Shown: piece after piece, positions 34,252 through 43,268 of the stretch
Position numbering within the stretch: position 1 is the stretch's first letter
Layout: each line of letters opens with the position of its first letter
Origin: Gillisella terrae
GTDB lineage: Bacteria > Pseudomonadota > Alphaproteobacteria > Rhizobiales > Rhizobiaceae
Assembly (NCBI RefSeq): GCF_004801395.1
Contig: NZ_SSOA01000004.1
Span: forward strand, 62,001-126,000
Length of the DNA stretch: 64,000 bases
Direction of reading: 5' to 3'
Translations under genes and position numbers: made by a program
The notes under the pieces: model-generated
Told to the model about the DNA's origin: nothing
Databases searched by the model: none
The model's input: the letters and a program-made list of their open reading frames with translations, nothing else

Positions 34252-35943
34252 TTAGGCGGCCTGTTCCACAGACCATTTCCGAAGTATCTTGGCAGCACGC
34301 TCTTCAGAAATCTCAACCATGCGTGCCAGTCTGCGTTCGGGCCCTTCTCTAACCCGACGATTGAAGCCACCGTTTGGATCATTATCAAGGGCGAGAACAT
34401 CATCGGCACTATCAAAGCCGAAGTCAGAACCAAACCCATCCATAAGGCCAGCACCACCGGCATCGAGATCAAGACCTGGCGAGAAGTCGGGAAGCTCCAG
34501 GCCTGCCGCGGCATCAGCACCACCCTCAAGCGCCAGACCACTACCACCACCCATCGAGCGGACCATTGGACGAATGCCCATCCAGACGACCAGGAAAGCA
34601 ACGGCAAGGAAAGCAAGCGAGTTGATGATCCCTGCAAGGTTGCGGCTCAAGATTTCCATCACGGTTGGGCCAGTCGGTGCTTCATCCAACAGCTGGTTTT
34701 CCAGGAAGTCCATCGGTGTCACGGTGACAACGTCGCCACGCTTGGTATCGAGACCGGCTGCCGATGCGACAATTTTCTGCATCTCGGCCAGGTAGGCATC
34801 GACTTTGGCCTGATCGGCAGGTTCGCCAACCATAGCGGCGATACGCTGCCTGTTCACCACAACCGCCACCGACAATTTCTCAAGCTTATAGCCTGTTCTT
34901 ACCGTCGCAGTGGTGGTCGAATTGATTTCGTAGTTGGTTTGCTCTTCTTTTTTGTCCTGCTGATCAGATGATTCAGGTCCGCCGCCACCGGCCTGCGGTG
35001 CGGCCTGCGGAATGTTCTGCTCAACGGTTGCCGCGGTATCAGATTGCTTCTGCTGCGACTTCTGCGCTTCTTTGGTGGTGCGAACCGAGCGCTCAACCTT
35101 CGAATCAGGGTCATAAACCGTCTGCTGGATTTGTTGCTGATCCGTATTCAGCTGCGCAGTAACGCTGGAGCGGAAGTTGTCCATGCCCAGGAATGGCGCA
35201 AGCGCTTTATCGATGTTCGATTCGATTTCCTGCTGAACAGATTGGGTAACACCCAAATTGCGGTTGGCAGCACCGCCCGTTTCATCGCCAGATGCCAACA
35301 ATTGACCTGTCGAATCCAGGATGGTCACGTCGTCAACTTCAAGGCCGGGCACAGCCGAAGCCACCAGATGGCGGATCGAAGCGGCAACTTTGCGGCCCGT
35401 GGATGTGCTGGCGCGGATCATAACCGAAGCCGTCGGCTTCTGCGTGCCGCGCCTGAAATCGCCAACATCTGGCATAACGATATGCACACGAGCGGCAGCG
35501 ACACCGTTGATCTGCTGAATCGTGCGTCCGATTTCGCCTTCAAGAGCCCGCACGCGGGTCACTTCCTGCATGAAGGATGTCAGGCCCAGAGAGCCAACAT
35601 TATCGAACAGCTCATAGCCAGCATTGGTACTGTTGGGCAGGCCACGCTCGGCCAACATCAACCGGGCTTTCCCGGTCATGCCAGCTTCAACCTGAATGCT
35701 TTTGCCATCCGTCCCGGTCGCAAAATTGATACCGGACTCGGCCAAAGCCATGCTGATCTGGTTGATATCGTTCTTTTCCAAGCCAACATACAGCGTTTCA
35801 TACGCCGGTTTGTTGACGAAAAAAGCGGCACCTATGATCAACGCCACAGAGACGACACCGACACCACCAAGCGTCCATAGCTTCGTCGGACCCAGGGATG
35901 ATAGGTTTTTGAAGACTTGTAGTAATTGATTTAACAGATTCAT
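34252..35943 (-). CDS. fliF: Flagellar MS-ring protein FliF
   Basis: 563 residues from ATG 35943; the frame is open six codons further. It forms the MS ring in the inner membrane. It has two membrane helices, at about residues 24-44 and 435-457. Between them lie the ring-building domains with GLEKNDINQI, ARVHIVMPDVGDFRRG and LDSTGQLLASG. A Gln/Glu/Pro-rich disordered stretch (about 290-335) precedes the second helix. The C-terminal RRLARMVEISEERAAKILRKW is the FliG-binding segment. It follows cheT after 343 bp holding repeat copy G. Confidence 0.95.
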   Translation of the reverse strand: MNLLNQLLQVFKNLSSLGPTKLWTLGGVGVVSVALIIGAAFFVNKPAYETLYVGLEKNDINQISMALAESGINFATGTDGKSIQVEAGMTGKARLMLAERGLPNSTNAGYELFDNVGSLGLTSFMQEVTRVRALEGEIGRTIQQINGVAAARVHIVMPDVGDFRRGTQKPTASVMIRASTSTGRKVAASIRHLVASAVPGLEVDDVTILDSTGQLLASGDETGGAANRNLGVTQSVQQEIESNIDKALAPFLGMDNFRSSVTAQLNTDQQQIQQTVYDPDSKVERSVRTTKEAQKSQQKQSDTAATVEQNIPQAAPQAGGGGPESSDQQDKKEEQTNYEINSTTTATVRTGYKLEKLSVAVVVNRQRIAAMVGEPADQAKVDAYLAEMQKIVASAAGLDTKRGDVVTVTPMDFLENQLLDEAPTGPTVMEILSRNLAGIINSLAFLAVAFLVVWMGIRPMVRSMGGGSGLALEGGADAAAGLELPDFSPGLDLDAGGAGLMDGFGSDFGFDSADDVLALDNDPNGGFNRRVREGPERRLARMVEISEERAAKILRKWSVEQAA

Positions 35944-36178
35944 TCTGTCTCGCACCGTCAATGAATGAGGTTACGGCATTTGCCTTATTCGAGACATTAG
36001 AATTTGAAACTTGCGCGAACGTTTCGCTTAAGCAGAAACTGAAAATAGATCTCGTCGGTCATTTGCATGCTGCCCGCAGGAGCGGCCATAAAGATACAAC
36101 CCATGACGAGATCGCTTTTTTCAGATGAAGGTGCCACCGTGATAAGCATCAGAGATGATGAGGAGGCTGGTGTTTAAA
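35944..36178. other. Spacer upstream of fliF
   Basis: No gene. This must hold the fliF promoter if fliF is not read from the che operon, but no confident -35/-10 pair was identified. Repeat copy G occupies the remainder up to cheT. Confidence 0.4.
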
Positions 36179-36275
36179 GCGCCGTGCGCCGTACATGGCG
36201 CACAAAGGACGCTGTGACACTCTAAATCTACTGCATAATTCCTTACATCGATTCCGATTTAAGGAATTATGCAGT
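36179..36275 (-). repeat. Two-hairpin intergenic repeat, copy G
   Basis: Reverse orientation. The right hairpin has an inner stem GTGCGCC..GGCGCAC and outer AGCG..CGCT (36179-36215). The left hairpin has perfect 16-bp arms ACTGCATAATTCCTTA (36230-36245) / TAAGGAATTATGCAGT (36260-36275). It starts 11 bp downstream of the cheT stop codon. Confidence 0.85.
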
Positions 36276-36286
36276 CGTGATCAGAA

Positions 36287-36643
36287 TTAGAAGAAATCGA
36301 AGTCTCCAGCAACCTTGGTGAGTGGCTGGGAATGGCCATGGCGCAAGCCGTCGCCGAGCGCGCGTTTCATTTCGCTCAATTTCACCAGGCTCAAGGCTGT
36401 GGTCATATCCACTGTCCATTCATTGGAAACGTCAGCGGTAATTGTGTCAATAAATTCGGCAAGCCCTCTCGATTTCTGCACAGCGAGGTCAATGCCCTGC
36501 AAGACTTTAAGAGTGTCTGGATTTTCCATGGCTGCGGGGCCAGCAATATCAAGTAGCTGAGGCTCGATTCGCTCAATCAGATAGGCCACGTCGTGCAATT
36601 CCGTCACGACACGCATCAGAATTTCTGGCAGTGATTCTTGCAT
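36287..36643 (-). CDS. cheT: Chemotaxis protein CheT (CheZ-like motif)
   Basis: 118 residues from ATG 36643, chosen because a strong GGAGG lies 9 nt upstream; the frame extends 20 codons further. It matches in position the last gene of rhizobial che operons (cheT/orf10). Residues 52-56 read DLAVQ, which fits the DxxxQ catalytic pattern of the CheY phosphatase CheZ, and the C-terminus ends DFDFF. A role in turning over phosphorylated CheY is therefore plausible but inferred. A gene-free 298 bp separates it from cheD. Confidence 0.75.
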   Translation of the reverse strand: MQESLPEILMRVVTELHDVAYLIERIEPQLLDIAGPAAMENPDTLKVLQGIDLAVQKSRGLAEFIDTITADVSNEWTVDMTTALSLVKLSEMKRALGDGLRHGHSQPLTKVAGDFDFF

Positions 36644-36941
36644 GCCCGTAACCTCCAGAGCCAAATACTTCCGAATGACATATTCTCGGACTGTTTCCTT
36701 CAACCCAAAACAGATCCGCGTACAATTTTCGTCGACAACGGGATCAATCTCCCTTTCGACACATCTCCTTCACCAAAACGCGACCCGGCAAAATCATGGG
36801 TCCCAATCCTGGCGCGGCCCAGACACAGGAAAACGAATCCTTTGCCTTGCCTTCTCACTCCTTGAGCGCGCCTGAAATCATTTTTCGGCGTCGGCTCACC
36901 CCCAAACCACCCCAAGCGCAAGACCGCGCAAGGCGATGCCC

Positions 36942-37499
36942 TTAAAAGAATTCGATTGAACTTTCGACCGGCTTCTGAACTGGCGCTGGACGCTGCTGCT
37001 CCTGAGCGACCGTCTTTTGCGTTTCTGCACCTGTGAGAGGATACTGACGAGCACGGCCGCTTACAGGCCAAAACTCCAGCTTTCTGCCATGTTCGCCGCC
37101 GGTTGAGGAACCAACAACTTTGATGCCTTCATCTCTCAAAAACTGCATCGCAAATGCCGCGTTCTGCTCGCCGACATTCGAGAATGTTGCAATCGTTTTG
37201 GCTCCGCCAAAAACTTTCGCTTCAATGCGTTCGCGCTTTGCGCCCTTTTTCAGGAGACCGTTGATCAACAACTCCATCAAATGAACGCCATAGCGGGTTG
37301 CATCGCCACCGCCCATGCCGGGGTTTGCAGACCCCGGCAAAAGGAAATGGTTCATACCTCCGACGCCAGCGACTGGATCACGCAAGCATGCAGCGACACA
37401 AGACCCCAGGATGGTTGACAGGACCACATTCGGGTCACTGATAACCTTATATTCTCCTTGAATAATATGAACCCTGCGCGCCGCAGCTTCGTTCGTCAT
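36942..37499 (-). CDS. cheD: Chemoreceptor glutamine deamidase CheD
   Basis: 185 residues. Catalytic Cys34 (LGSCVAAC) and His51 ([10 protein letters not shown]) are spaced as in known CheD proteins, and the third conserved block [20 protein letters not shown] (given as KVFGGAK and GEQNA) is present. It deamidates receptor glutamines and can interact with a CheY phosphatase. It overlaps cheY2 by 4 bases. The last 40 residues are Gln/Pro-rich and probably disordered. Confidence 0.93.
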   Translation of the reverse strand: MTNEAAARRVHIIQGEYKVISDPNVVLSTILGSCVAACLRDPVAGVGGMNHFLLPGSANPGMGGGDATRYGVHLMELLINGLLKKGAKRERIEAKVFGGAKTIATFSNVGEQNAAFAMQFLRDEGIKVVGSSTGGEHGRKLEFWPVSGRARQYPLTGAETQKTVAQEQQRPAPVQKPVESSIEFF

Positions 37500-37885
37500 T
37501 TTAATGCTCCGAAAACAGCTTCAATGGCCGCCTTCATCTTTTCGATGGTAAACGGCTTTGCCAGAACGTTATTGGCACCCAGTTGCGCGGCTTTCTGCAC
37601 CAGCGCTCTGTCGCCCTGAGCCGTCAGAATGATAAACGCCGCCTTTTTGGTGGTGGGATTGCTTCGCACCGCCTGAAGGAGCCCAAGACCATCCATCTTC
37701 GGCATGTTGAAGTCAGAAATCACGAGATGATGAGGCTGCTGCGCCATGATCTTCATGCCCTGTTCGCCGTCACCGGCGGCAGTGATCTGTTTGAAACCAA
37801 GCTGCGTCAGCGCATCACTCAAGAGCAAGCGGCTGGTCACCTGGTCGTCCACAATGAGGACTTTGATTTTCTCTGCTATTGACAT
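37496..37885 (-). CDS. cheY2: Chemotaxis response regulator CheY2
   Basis: 129 residues, a single receiver domain. The phosphorylation site is Asp58 ([11 protein letters not shown]), the acidic pocket is VDDQ (12-15), and the switch residues are Thr in ILTAQGD and Lys in LAKPF. In rhizobia CheY2 is the main output regulator acting on the flagellar motor, with CheY1 as a phosphate sink. It overlaps cheB and cheD at its two ends, so all three are translationally coupled. Confidence 0.92.
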   Translation of the reverse strand: MSIAEKIKVLIVDDQVTSRLLLSDALTQLGFKQITAAGDGEQGMKIMAQQPHHLVISDFNMPKMDGLGLLQAVRSNPTTKKAAFIILTAQGDRALVQKAAQLGANNVLAKPFTIEKMKAAIEAVFGALK

Positions 37886-38922
37886 TATTCCGAACCTTCT
37901 TTCCGTGCGGCCGTAAGTTTTAGAATTTCTTCGCCGATTGAGCCAAGCGGCAATTGATGCTCTACAGCGCCCAGTTCATGGGCGACGCGCGGCATACCAT
38001 AGACCACACAGGTCTTCTCGTTTTGCCCGATTGTTCGGGCACCTGCACTTCGCATTTTAAGTAATCCTGACGCCCCGTCTCGCCCCATACCCGTGAGTAT
38101 GACACCAACGGCATTCCGTCCAGCCAGTTCTGCAACCGAGTCAAACAAAACATCAACTGAAGGGCGATGTCCGTTGACCGGTGCGGATTCGATCAGTCGG
38201 CAACTTGGGGCGGAGGGGTTAACCACCTGCAGATGCCGATCCCCACCGGGAGCAAGATAAATCCTGCCAATTTCCAGGCGGGCACCATCCGTTGCTTCCT
38301 GCACGATAGGGGCGCAGAGACGATTGAGCCGTTCCGCGAAGCTCTTGGTAAAGGTCGGCGGCATATGTTGCGTAATCACCGTCGGCGGGCAATTTTGTGG
38401 AAATTTCTGAAGCACAGAAATCAAGGCTTCCACCCCACCCGTCGATGAACCGATCGCAACAATCTTGCGCCCAACCCGAAAATCTGTTGCTGGCTTTGCC
38501 GCAATGGCCGCAGGACCGGCAACACGTCGCTGCGAGCGCGCCGCCGCTTTTACTTTTTCTGCCAGATCGCCAAAGGGGCGAGCATCGCCCGGCATGGGCT
38601 TGCCAACACAATCGAACGCGCCAATTTCCAAAGCGGCCAGCGTGGCTTCAGCACCGCGGTGGGTCATGGTCGAAACCATGATCACCGGCATCGGCCGCAA
38701 CCGCATGATCTTTTCCAGAAATTCGAGGCCATTCATATTTGGCATCTCGATATCCAGCGTCACAACATCCGGATTCAACTTCTTGATGGCAGCGCGCGCT
38801 TCCATGGCGTCGCCAGCCTGACCGATGACACTGACATCTGGATCTGAATTGAGAACGGCAGTGATCAATCCACGCATTGTTGCGCTGTCATCGACCACCA
38901 GAACGCGCGCACGTGACATCAT
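37885..38922 (-). CDS. cheB: Chemoreceptor methylesterase CheB
   Basis: 345 residues. N-terminal receiver domain with Asp57 ([10 protein letters not shown]) and C-terminal methylesterase with Ser160 ([11 protein letters not shown]), His186 ([16 protein letters not shown]) and Asp in [12 protein letters not shown]. It removes methyl groups from receptor glutamates when phosphorylated by CheA, for adaptation. It overlaps cheR by 4 bases and meets cheY2 at one base. Confidence 0.96.
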   Translation of the reverse strand: MMSRARVLVVDDSATMRGLITAVLNSDPDVSVIGQAGDAMEARAAIKKLNPDVVTLDIEMPNMNGLEFLEKIMRLRPMPVIMVSTMTHRGAEATLAALEIGAFDCVGKPMPGDARPFGDLAEKVKAAARSQRRVAGPAAIAAKPATDFRVGRKIVAIGSSTGGVEALISVLQKFPQNCPPTVITQHMPPTFTKSFAERLNRLCAPIVQEATDGARLEIGRIYLAPGGDRHLQVVNPSAPSCRLIESAPVNGHRPSVDVLFDSVAELAGRNAVGVILTGMGRDGASGLLKMRSAGARTIGQNEKTCVVYGMPRVAHELGAVEHQLPLGSIGEEILKLTAARKEGSE

Positions 38923-39827
38923 GTTTTGCGCCCTCCAGACTTGCCAATATATTTGTAGGTCGTAATGCCTGTGTTGTCGAAAAGGTTCTTCGGATCGCCC
39001 GAAACCCGCTCGGAATGACCGATATAAAGATGACCACCCTCGGGCAAAAGCCCGGCAAATCGCGACCAGATCTTCACTTGTGTTGGCTCGTCAAAATAAA
39101 TCACCACGTTACGGCAAAAAATAACATCAAAAGGACCTTTGAATGGCCATTGCGCCATCAAATTCAACTCATTGAAGGTGATCAGGCGCTTAACCCGATC
39201 ATCAATCTGAAATTTGCGACGACCACCAATGTCAACTTCCTTGAACCACTGCTTGCGCATGGCCGGATTGACCGTCTCCAATGCGGTTTCGTCATAAGCA
39301 CCGGCCCGCGCCAGCGCAAGGATCTTCGGGTCGATATCTGTGGCAAGAATGCGGAAATCATAGTCCATCACGTTCTGCAACATCGACAGAACCGTCAGGG
39401 CGATTGAGTAAGGCTCCTGACCATCCGAACACGCTGCCGACCAGATCCGAACGCGCCCACCGGCCTTGGCACGGGCAATCAAGCCCGGCAGAACCTCGGT
39501 TCGCAGGTGATCGAAATGATGGTTTTCACGGAAAAACCGCGTGAAATTGGTGGTCAAATGCGACAACATTTCACGCCGCTCAGCCGCCCCTTCCGGAGAC
39601 GCCACAAGGGCGCAATATTCGCGGAAGCCACGCAGACCCAAATTGCGAATGTGCTTGGACAGCCGCGAATACACCAAAGACGCCTTCGAGTCGTTCAATG
39701 CAATCCCGGCATCGGCATAAATCATCGCCGCAATTTCGTTCAGGTCACGGCGTGTCAGCGGATATTCACCACTTGCCATGACCTCATCATCCGACTGGCG
39801 GCTATTCGAAGAAAATGTCGGTGTCAT
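38919..39827 (-). CDS. cheR: Chemoreceptor methyltransferase CheR
   Basis: 302 residues. The N-terminal helical CheR_N domain and the SAM-binding domain with [46 protein letters not shown] and [12 protein letters not shown] (given as separate motifs) are complete. It methylates receptor glutamates. The gene starts 351 bp after the cheA stop, a spacer where other rhizobia carry cheW. Confidence 0.96.
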   Translation of the reverse strand: MTPTFSSNSRQSDDEVMASGEYPLTRRDLNEIAAMIYADAGIALNDSKASLVYSRLSKHIRNLGLRGFREYCALVASPEGAAERREMLSHLTTNFTRFFRENHHFDHLRTEVLPGLIARAKAGGRVRIWSAACSDGQEPYSIALTVLSMLQNVMDYDFRILATDIDPKILALARAGAYDETALETVNPAMRKQWFKEVDIGGRRKFQIDDRVKRLITFNELNLMAQWPFKGPFDVIFCRNVVIYFDEPTQVKIWSRFAGLLPEGGHLYIGHSERVSGDPKNLFDNTGITTYKYIGKSGGRKT

Positions 39828-40178
39828 GCCGCTTCGCTTTCAGATTGTGGTAGAACGCCTGTCCAGACGATGAAACAGAAAATCCATTTATCGATAGTCA
39901 GAACATCTCGACCATATTGACGTCCAGGAGAGGATGGAGCCTTGAGTAACCGCAGCACCAGAAGCCTTGAAACCAGGTGGAGGATCTCAAAAACCACATG
40001 ACACAAATTCATAATTCCCATGATGTCCCCATCAGCTTGGGTGCAGGTGTGAGCAGGCTTTGCGCCCGCCTTCCCGCTTACCGACAGACTATTCACGCAG
40101 GAATCCCGGTCGCTTCTGCAAAGAGCGCTGCGCTTTATTGCCTTAGCACCAGAATTCTTGCGCACAAACACCATGATA
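39828..40178. other. 351-bp cheA-cheR spacer without cheW
   Basis: No frame on the minus strand shows CheW features; a long minus-strand frame from 40372 runs out of frame over the cheA end and has no family motifs. The only clear elements are a GGAGG-like stretch and scattered short repeats. In Sinorhizobium and Rhizobium the che operon has cheW at this point. Confidence 0.5.
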
Positions 40179-42458
40179 TTATCCCGCAACTGCCAGAGAC
40201 ATTTCCTGCCTGAGGGATTGGCCCCGAGACGCGGACACAACAGCATCCACATCCAGAATAAGAGCCACACGGCCATCACCCAGAATGGTTGCCGCAGCAA
40301 TGCCAGGCACATGTGTATAGTTCGCTTCAAGAGACTTGATAACGACCTGACGCTGGCCTTGAATGGCATCAACCATCAGCGCGCGCTGACCGCCGCCTTC
40401 AGATTCGACCAGAAGAGCAACGCCATCCACCGGATTGGCCTGACTGGAGCGGAAATTCAGAATACGGCCGACATCAACCAATGGGCAGAAGCTGTTGCGG
40501 ATCGAAATCAACCGCTGATTTGCACCAAACGAGTGAATATTGGCAGCTTCTGGCTGCAAGGTCTCAACGATCGCCGTCAACGGTACAACCAGCGTCTGAC
40601 CAGCAACGGTCACCACCATGCCATCAAGAACAGCAAGTGTGAGCGGCAAGCTCATGGTGAAGGTTGAGCCATGGCCCGGACGAGAGCTGATGGAAATACG
40701 GCCGCCAAGAGCTTGAATGGAGCGCTTGACCACGTCCATGCCCACGCCGCGACCCGAAATATCCGAAATCTTGTCGGCGGTTGAAAAGCCCGGCATGAAG
40801 ATCAGATTGTCGATTTCTTCATCCGACAAATTGGAATCAGCGGCAATCAGATCATTGTCGATTGCTTTTTGACGCACGCGCTCACGATTGATGCCCGCTC
40901 CATCATCGACAAGCTCAATCACAATACGGCCAGAACGATGTTTCGCCGTCAGCTTGACTGTGCCTTCGGGATTTTTCCCGGCAGCAACACGCTTTTCAGG
41001 CGTCTCAATGCCGTGGTCCACAGCATTTCTAATCATATGCGTCAGAGGTTCAGCGAGCTTGTCGATAACCGTTTTATCAACTTCGGTGTTTTCACCTTCT
41101 GTGACCAATCGAATGGTTTTTCCAACCATATCAGCCACTTCGCGAACAATACGTGACATGCGCTGGAAGACAGGCTTCACCGGCTGGGCGCGGATGGCCA
41201 TAACCGAGTCCTGAATCTCGCGAGTCAGTTGCTGAAGCTCTTCCAGCCCCATGTTGATCGATGATGTGCCATTGGTGTCATTCTCGATCACGCTCTGCGA
41301 CAGCATGGCCTGATTGATAACCAATTCGCCAACCAGATTGATCAGACGGTCAACACGGTCGAGATCAACGCGGATGGTCTGACCGGCCGCAGACGCAGCA
41401 GCCTGATTTTGGGCCGCAGCGGCGGCCGCAGCGGCAGCAGCAGCAGGCGATTCCTTTTTCGGCTTGGCAGCAGCGGCAACAGCATTGGCAACACTGGTCG
41501 CGGTTTCCGCCGCTTCAACAGCCTGTTCGGCCAGGCTCTGCGCTTCGCTTTCCTCAGAGGCTTCCCCATCATCCAGAATCGACAGGTCAAACGGAACAGG
41601 CACCATCGGACGCTCGTCTTCCGCTTCACCCTCAGGCAACTCTTCCAGAAGCTTTACCTCAAGTTCGCAATCCCATTCGGCAAATTCAAAAACCGTGCGA
41701 ACACTTTCTTCGCCCTTGTCAGTCTTGACCACAACCCGCCAAGAAAAATAGGCGGATTCCGGGTCCAGCATGTCCAGCGTCGGAATAGTGTCGATATTGC
41801 AATACAGGCTGACTTCACCAACGCGAGACAGATCGCGCAGAAGCAGAGTTGCGTCATTGCCCTTGGAGTAGAGATCGGCGCGCGGCTTGAACAGCACTTC
41901 AAACGACATCGACGTATCAACCGGCGCTTCTTCGCCGAAACCTTCAAACGTGAAAGGAATTGGCTGGAAGCCACTGTCATCGCTTGGTGCAGGTGCGGGC
42001 GCAGCGGCTGGAGCGGCTGCCGGCTTTGCAGCCGCCTTGGGAGCAGGGGCTGGAGCAGCTGACGGAGCGGGCGTTTCGCCATTGGCAAGCGCTTCAAGCT
42101 CCTTGACCAGACCACTGGAGCGAGCCTCGTCCACGCTACCGCCGTCTCTGGCCGCATTGGTCAAATCCGCCAGCACGTCGGCCGATCGGAGCATCACTTT
42201 CATCAGTTCCTGATGTGGTTCGAGCCGATTGGACCGAACACCATCAAGCGTGGTTTCAAACACATGCGCGAAGGCAACGAGATCGTCGAGACCAAACGCA
42301 CCAGCGCCCCCTTTGATGGAGTGAACGGCTCGGAAAACGGCGTTCACCGTTTCGGGGTCCCGGTCCCCATCATTCATTTTCAGAAGGCCCGATTCCAATT
42401 CCGCGAGCTGCTCCTCGCATTCCTGGAAAAAGATCTCTTTGATTTCGTTCATATCCAT
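40179..42458 (-). CDS. cheA: Chemotaxis histidine kinase CheA
   Basis: 759 residues. The phosphotransfer domain has His46 (AVHSIKGGAGAFG). Two Ala/Pro-rich linkers (about 130-160 and 320-350) flank the CheY/CheB-binding P2 region. The dimerisation domain (RLINLVGELVINQAML) is followed by the kinase with HMIRNAVDHGIE, VDDGAGINRE and GRGVGMDVVKRS, and a CheW-like regulatory domain ends the protein. It phosphorylates CheY1, CheY2 and CheB. It lies 15 bp after cheY1. Confidence 0.96.
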   Translation of the reverse strand: MDMNEIKEIFFQECEEQLAELESGLLKMNDGDRDPETVNAVFRAVHSIKGGAGAFGLDDLVAFAHVFETTLDGVRSNRLEPHQELMKVMLRSADVLADLTNAARDGGSVDEARSSGLVKELEALANGETPAPSAAPAPAPKAAAKPAAAPAAAPAPAPSDDSGFQPIPFTFEGFGEEAPVDTSMSFEVLFKPRADLYSKGNDATLLLRDLSRVGEVSLYCNIDTIPTLDMLDPESAYFSWRVVVKTDKGEESVRTVFEFAEWDCELEVKLLEELPEGEAEDERPMVPVPFDLSILDDGEASEESEAQSLAEQAVEAAETATSVANAVAAAAKPKKESPAAAAAAAAAAAQNQAAASAAGQTIRVDLDRVDRLINLVGELVINQAMLSQSVIENDTNGTSSINMGLEELQQLTREIQDSVMAIRAQPVKPVFQRMSRIVREVADMVGKTIRLVTEGENTEVDKTVIDKLAEPLTHMIRNAVDHGIETPEKRVAAGKNPEGTVKLTAKHRSGRIVIELVDDGAGINRERVRQKAIDNDLIAADSNLSDEEIDNLIFMPGFSTADKISDISGRGVGMDVVKRSIQALGGRISISSRPGHGSTFTMSLPLTLAVLDGMVVTVAGQTLVVPLTAIVETLQPEAANIHSFGANQRLISIRNSFCPLVDVGRILNFRSSQANPVDGVALLVESEGGGQRALMVDAIQGQRQVVIKSLEANYTHVPGIAAATILGDGRVALILDVDAVVSASRGQSLRQEMSLAVAG

Positions 42459-42473
42459 CGCGGGAAACCCTGT

Positions 42474-42839
42474 TTAAGCGGTTACACGTTCAATCGCATC
42501 AATCAGCTTGGTCGGATCGAATGGCTTGACAATCCACCCGGTCGCACCTGCCTGACGAGCACGATTCTTCTTTTCCGCATCACTTTCGGTGGTCAGAACA
42601 AGGATCGGCACTGCGCGGTATTTTTCATTCCGGCGCACACCCTCGATAAAACCGAAACCGTCAAGACGCGGCATATTGATGTCGGTCACGATGACATCAG
42701 GATTACATTCCTCAAGAACCTCAAGGCCCTCGACACCGTCTTCTGCCTGAATGGTCTCAAAACCCGCATTGTTGAGGGTCACGAGAAGCATGTTGCGGAT
42801 GGTTCTGGAATCATCCACAGTTAGGACTTTTTTCTTCAT
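42474..42839 (-). CDS. cheY1: Chemotaxis response regulator CheY1
   Basis: 121 residues, a stand-alone receiver with Asp53 (VTDINMPRLDG), acidic residues in TVDDS (7-11), Thr in VLTTES and Lys in IVKPF. In the two-CheY rhizobial scheme it accepts phosphate back from CheA and acts as a sink for CheY2 signalling. It overlaps the cheS stop by 4 bases and precedes cheA. Confidence 0.93.
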   Translation of the reverse strand: MKKKVLTVDDSRTIRNMLLVTLNNAGFETIQAEDGVEGLEVLEECNPDVIVTDINMPRLDGFGFIEGVRRNEKYRAVPILVLTTESDAEKKNRARQAGATGWIVKPFDPTKLIDAIERVTA

Positions 42840-43135
42840 TGCCGGATCTCCGTCGCGACCAGTTGGTCACTGTTCAAACCTAAGAGTTGCAGGGTTTTGG
42901 TGAAGGCATCAGATGCCTTCGTGATAGAAAAGGACTGTTTGTCAGCCTCCCAGGTTTTCACACCTGAGAAGAGTACCTGTACGCACAACGTGCCCATGCG
43001 CTCTACGCTGGACGCATCAATCTCAACGGAAGAGCCTCGCAAGGACAGAAGCTTGTCCTTAAGCTGAGATGCTTCATTCAAGTCTAGAACCGATGCCAGC
43101 TTCAATTGCTTCGATGCGCCTGTTTTGCTCGCCAT
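42836..43135 (-). CDS. cheS: STAS-domain chemotaxis protein CheS (Orf2)
   Basis: 99 residues from ATG 43135, with AGGG 9 nt upstream. STAS-like domain: LASVLDLNEASQLKDKLLSLRG, VEIDASSVERMGTLCVQVL. It occupies the cheS position between the receptor and cheY1; in Sinorhizobium CheS helps CheA-CheY1 phosphate turnover. The normal STAS phosphorylation serine region reads SSVERMGT, so Ser or Thr there could be functional, but no kinase is implied. It is coupled to cheY1 by overlap. Confidence 0.88.
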   Translation of the reverse strand: MASKTGASKQLKLASVLDLNEASQLKDKLLSLRGSSVEIDASSVERMGTLCVQVLFSGVKTWEADKQSFSITKASDAFTKTLQLLGLNSDQLVATEIRQ

Positions 43136-43268
43136 AGGCTGTTTCCCTACTGTTTCTGTCTGCATTCCTATAAGGACACAGGGGTTAAAAACTTATCTTC
43201 TCCGGCACGGAAAATTGCTTTCCCCCTGGACCCGTATCCGTTGTATAAGGACTTAGTAAACAAACTTC

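Noticed and set aside
39824-40372. A 182-codon minus-strand frame between cheA and cheR as a possible lost CheW
   Set aside because: It overlaps the cheA end out of frame and shows no CheW motifs.
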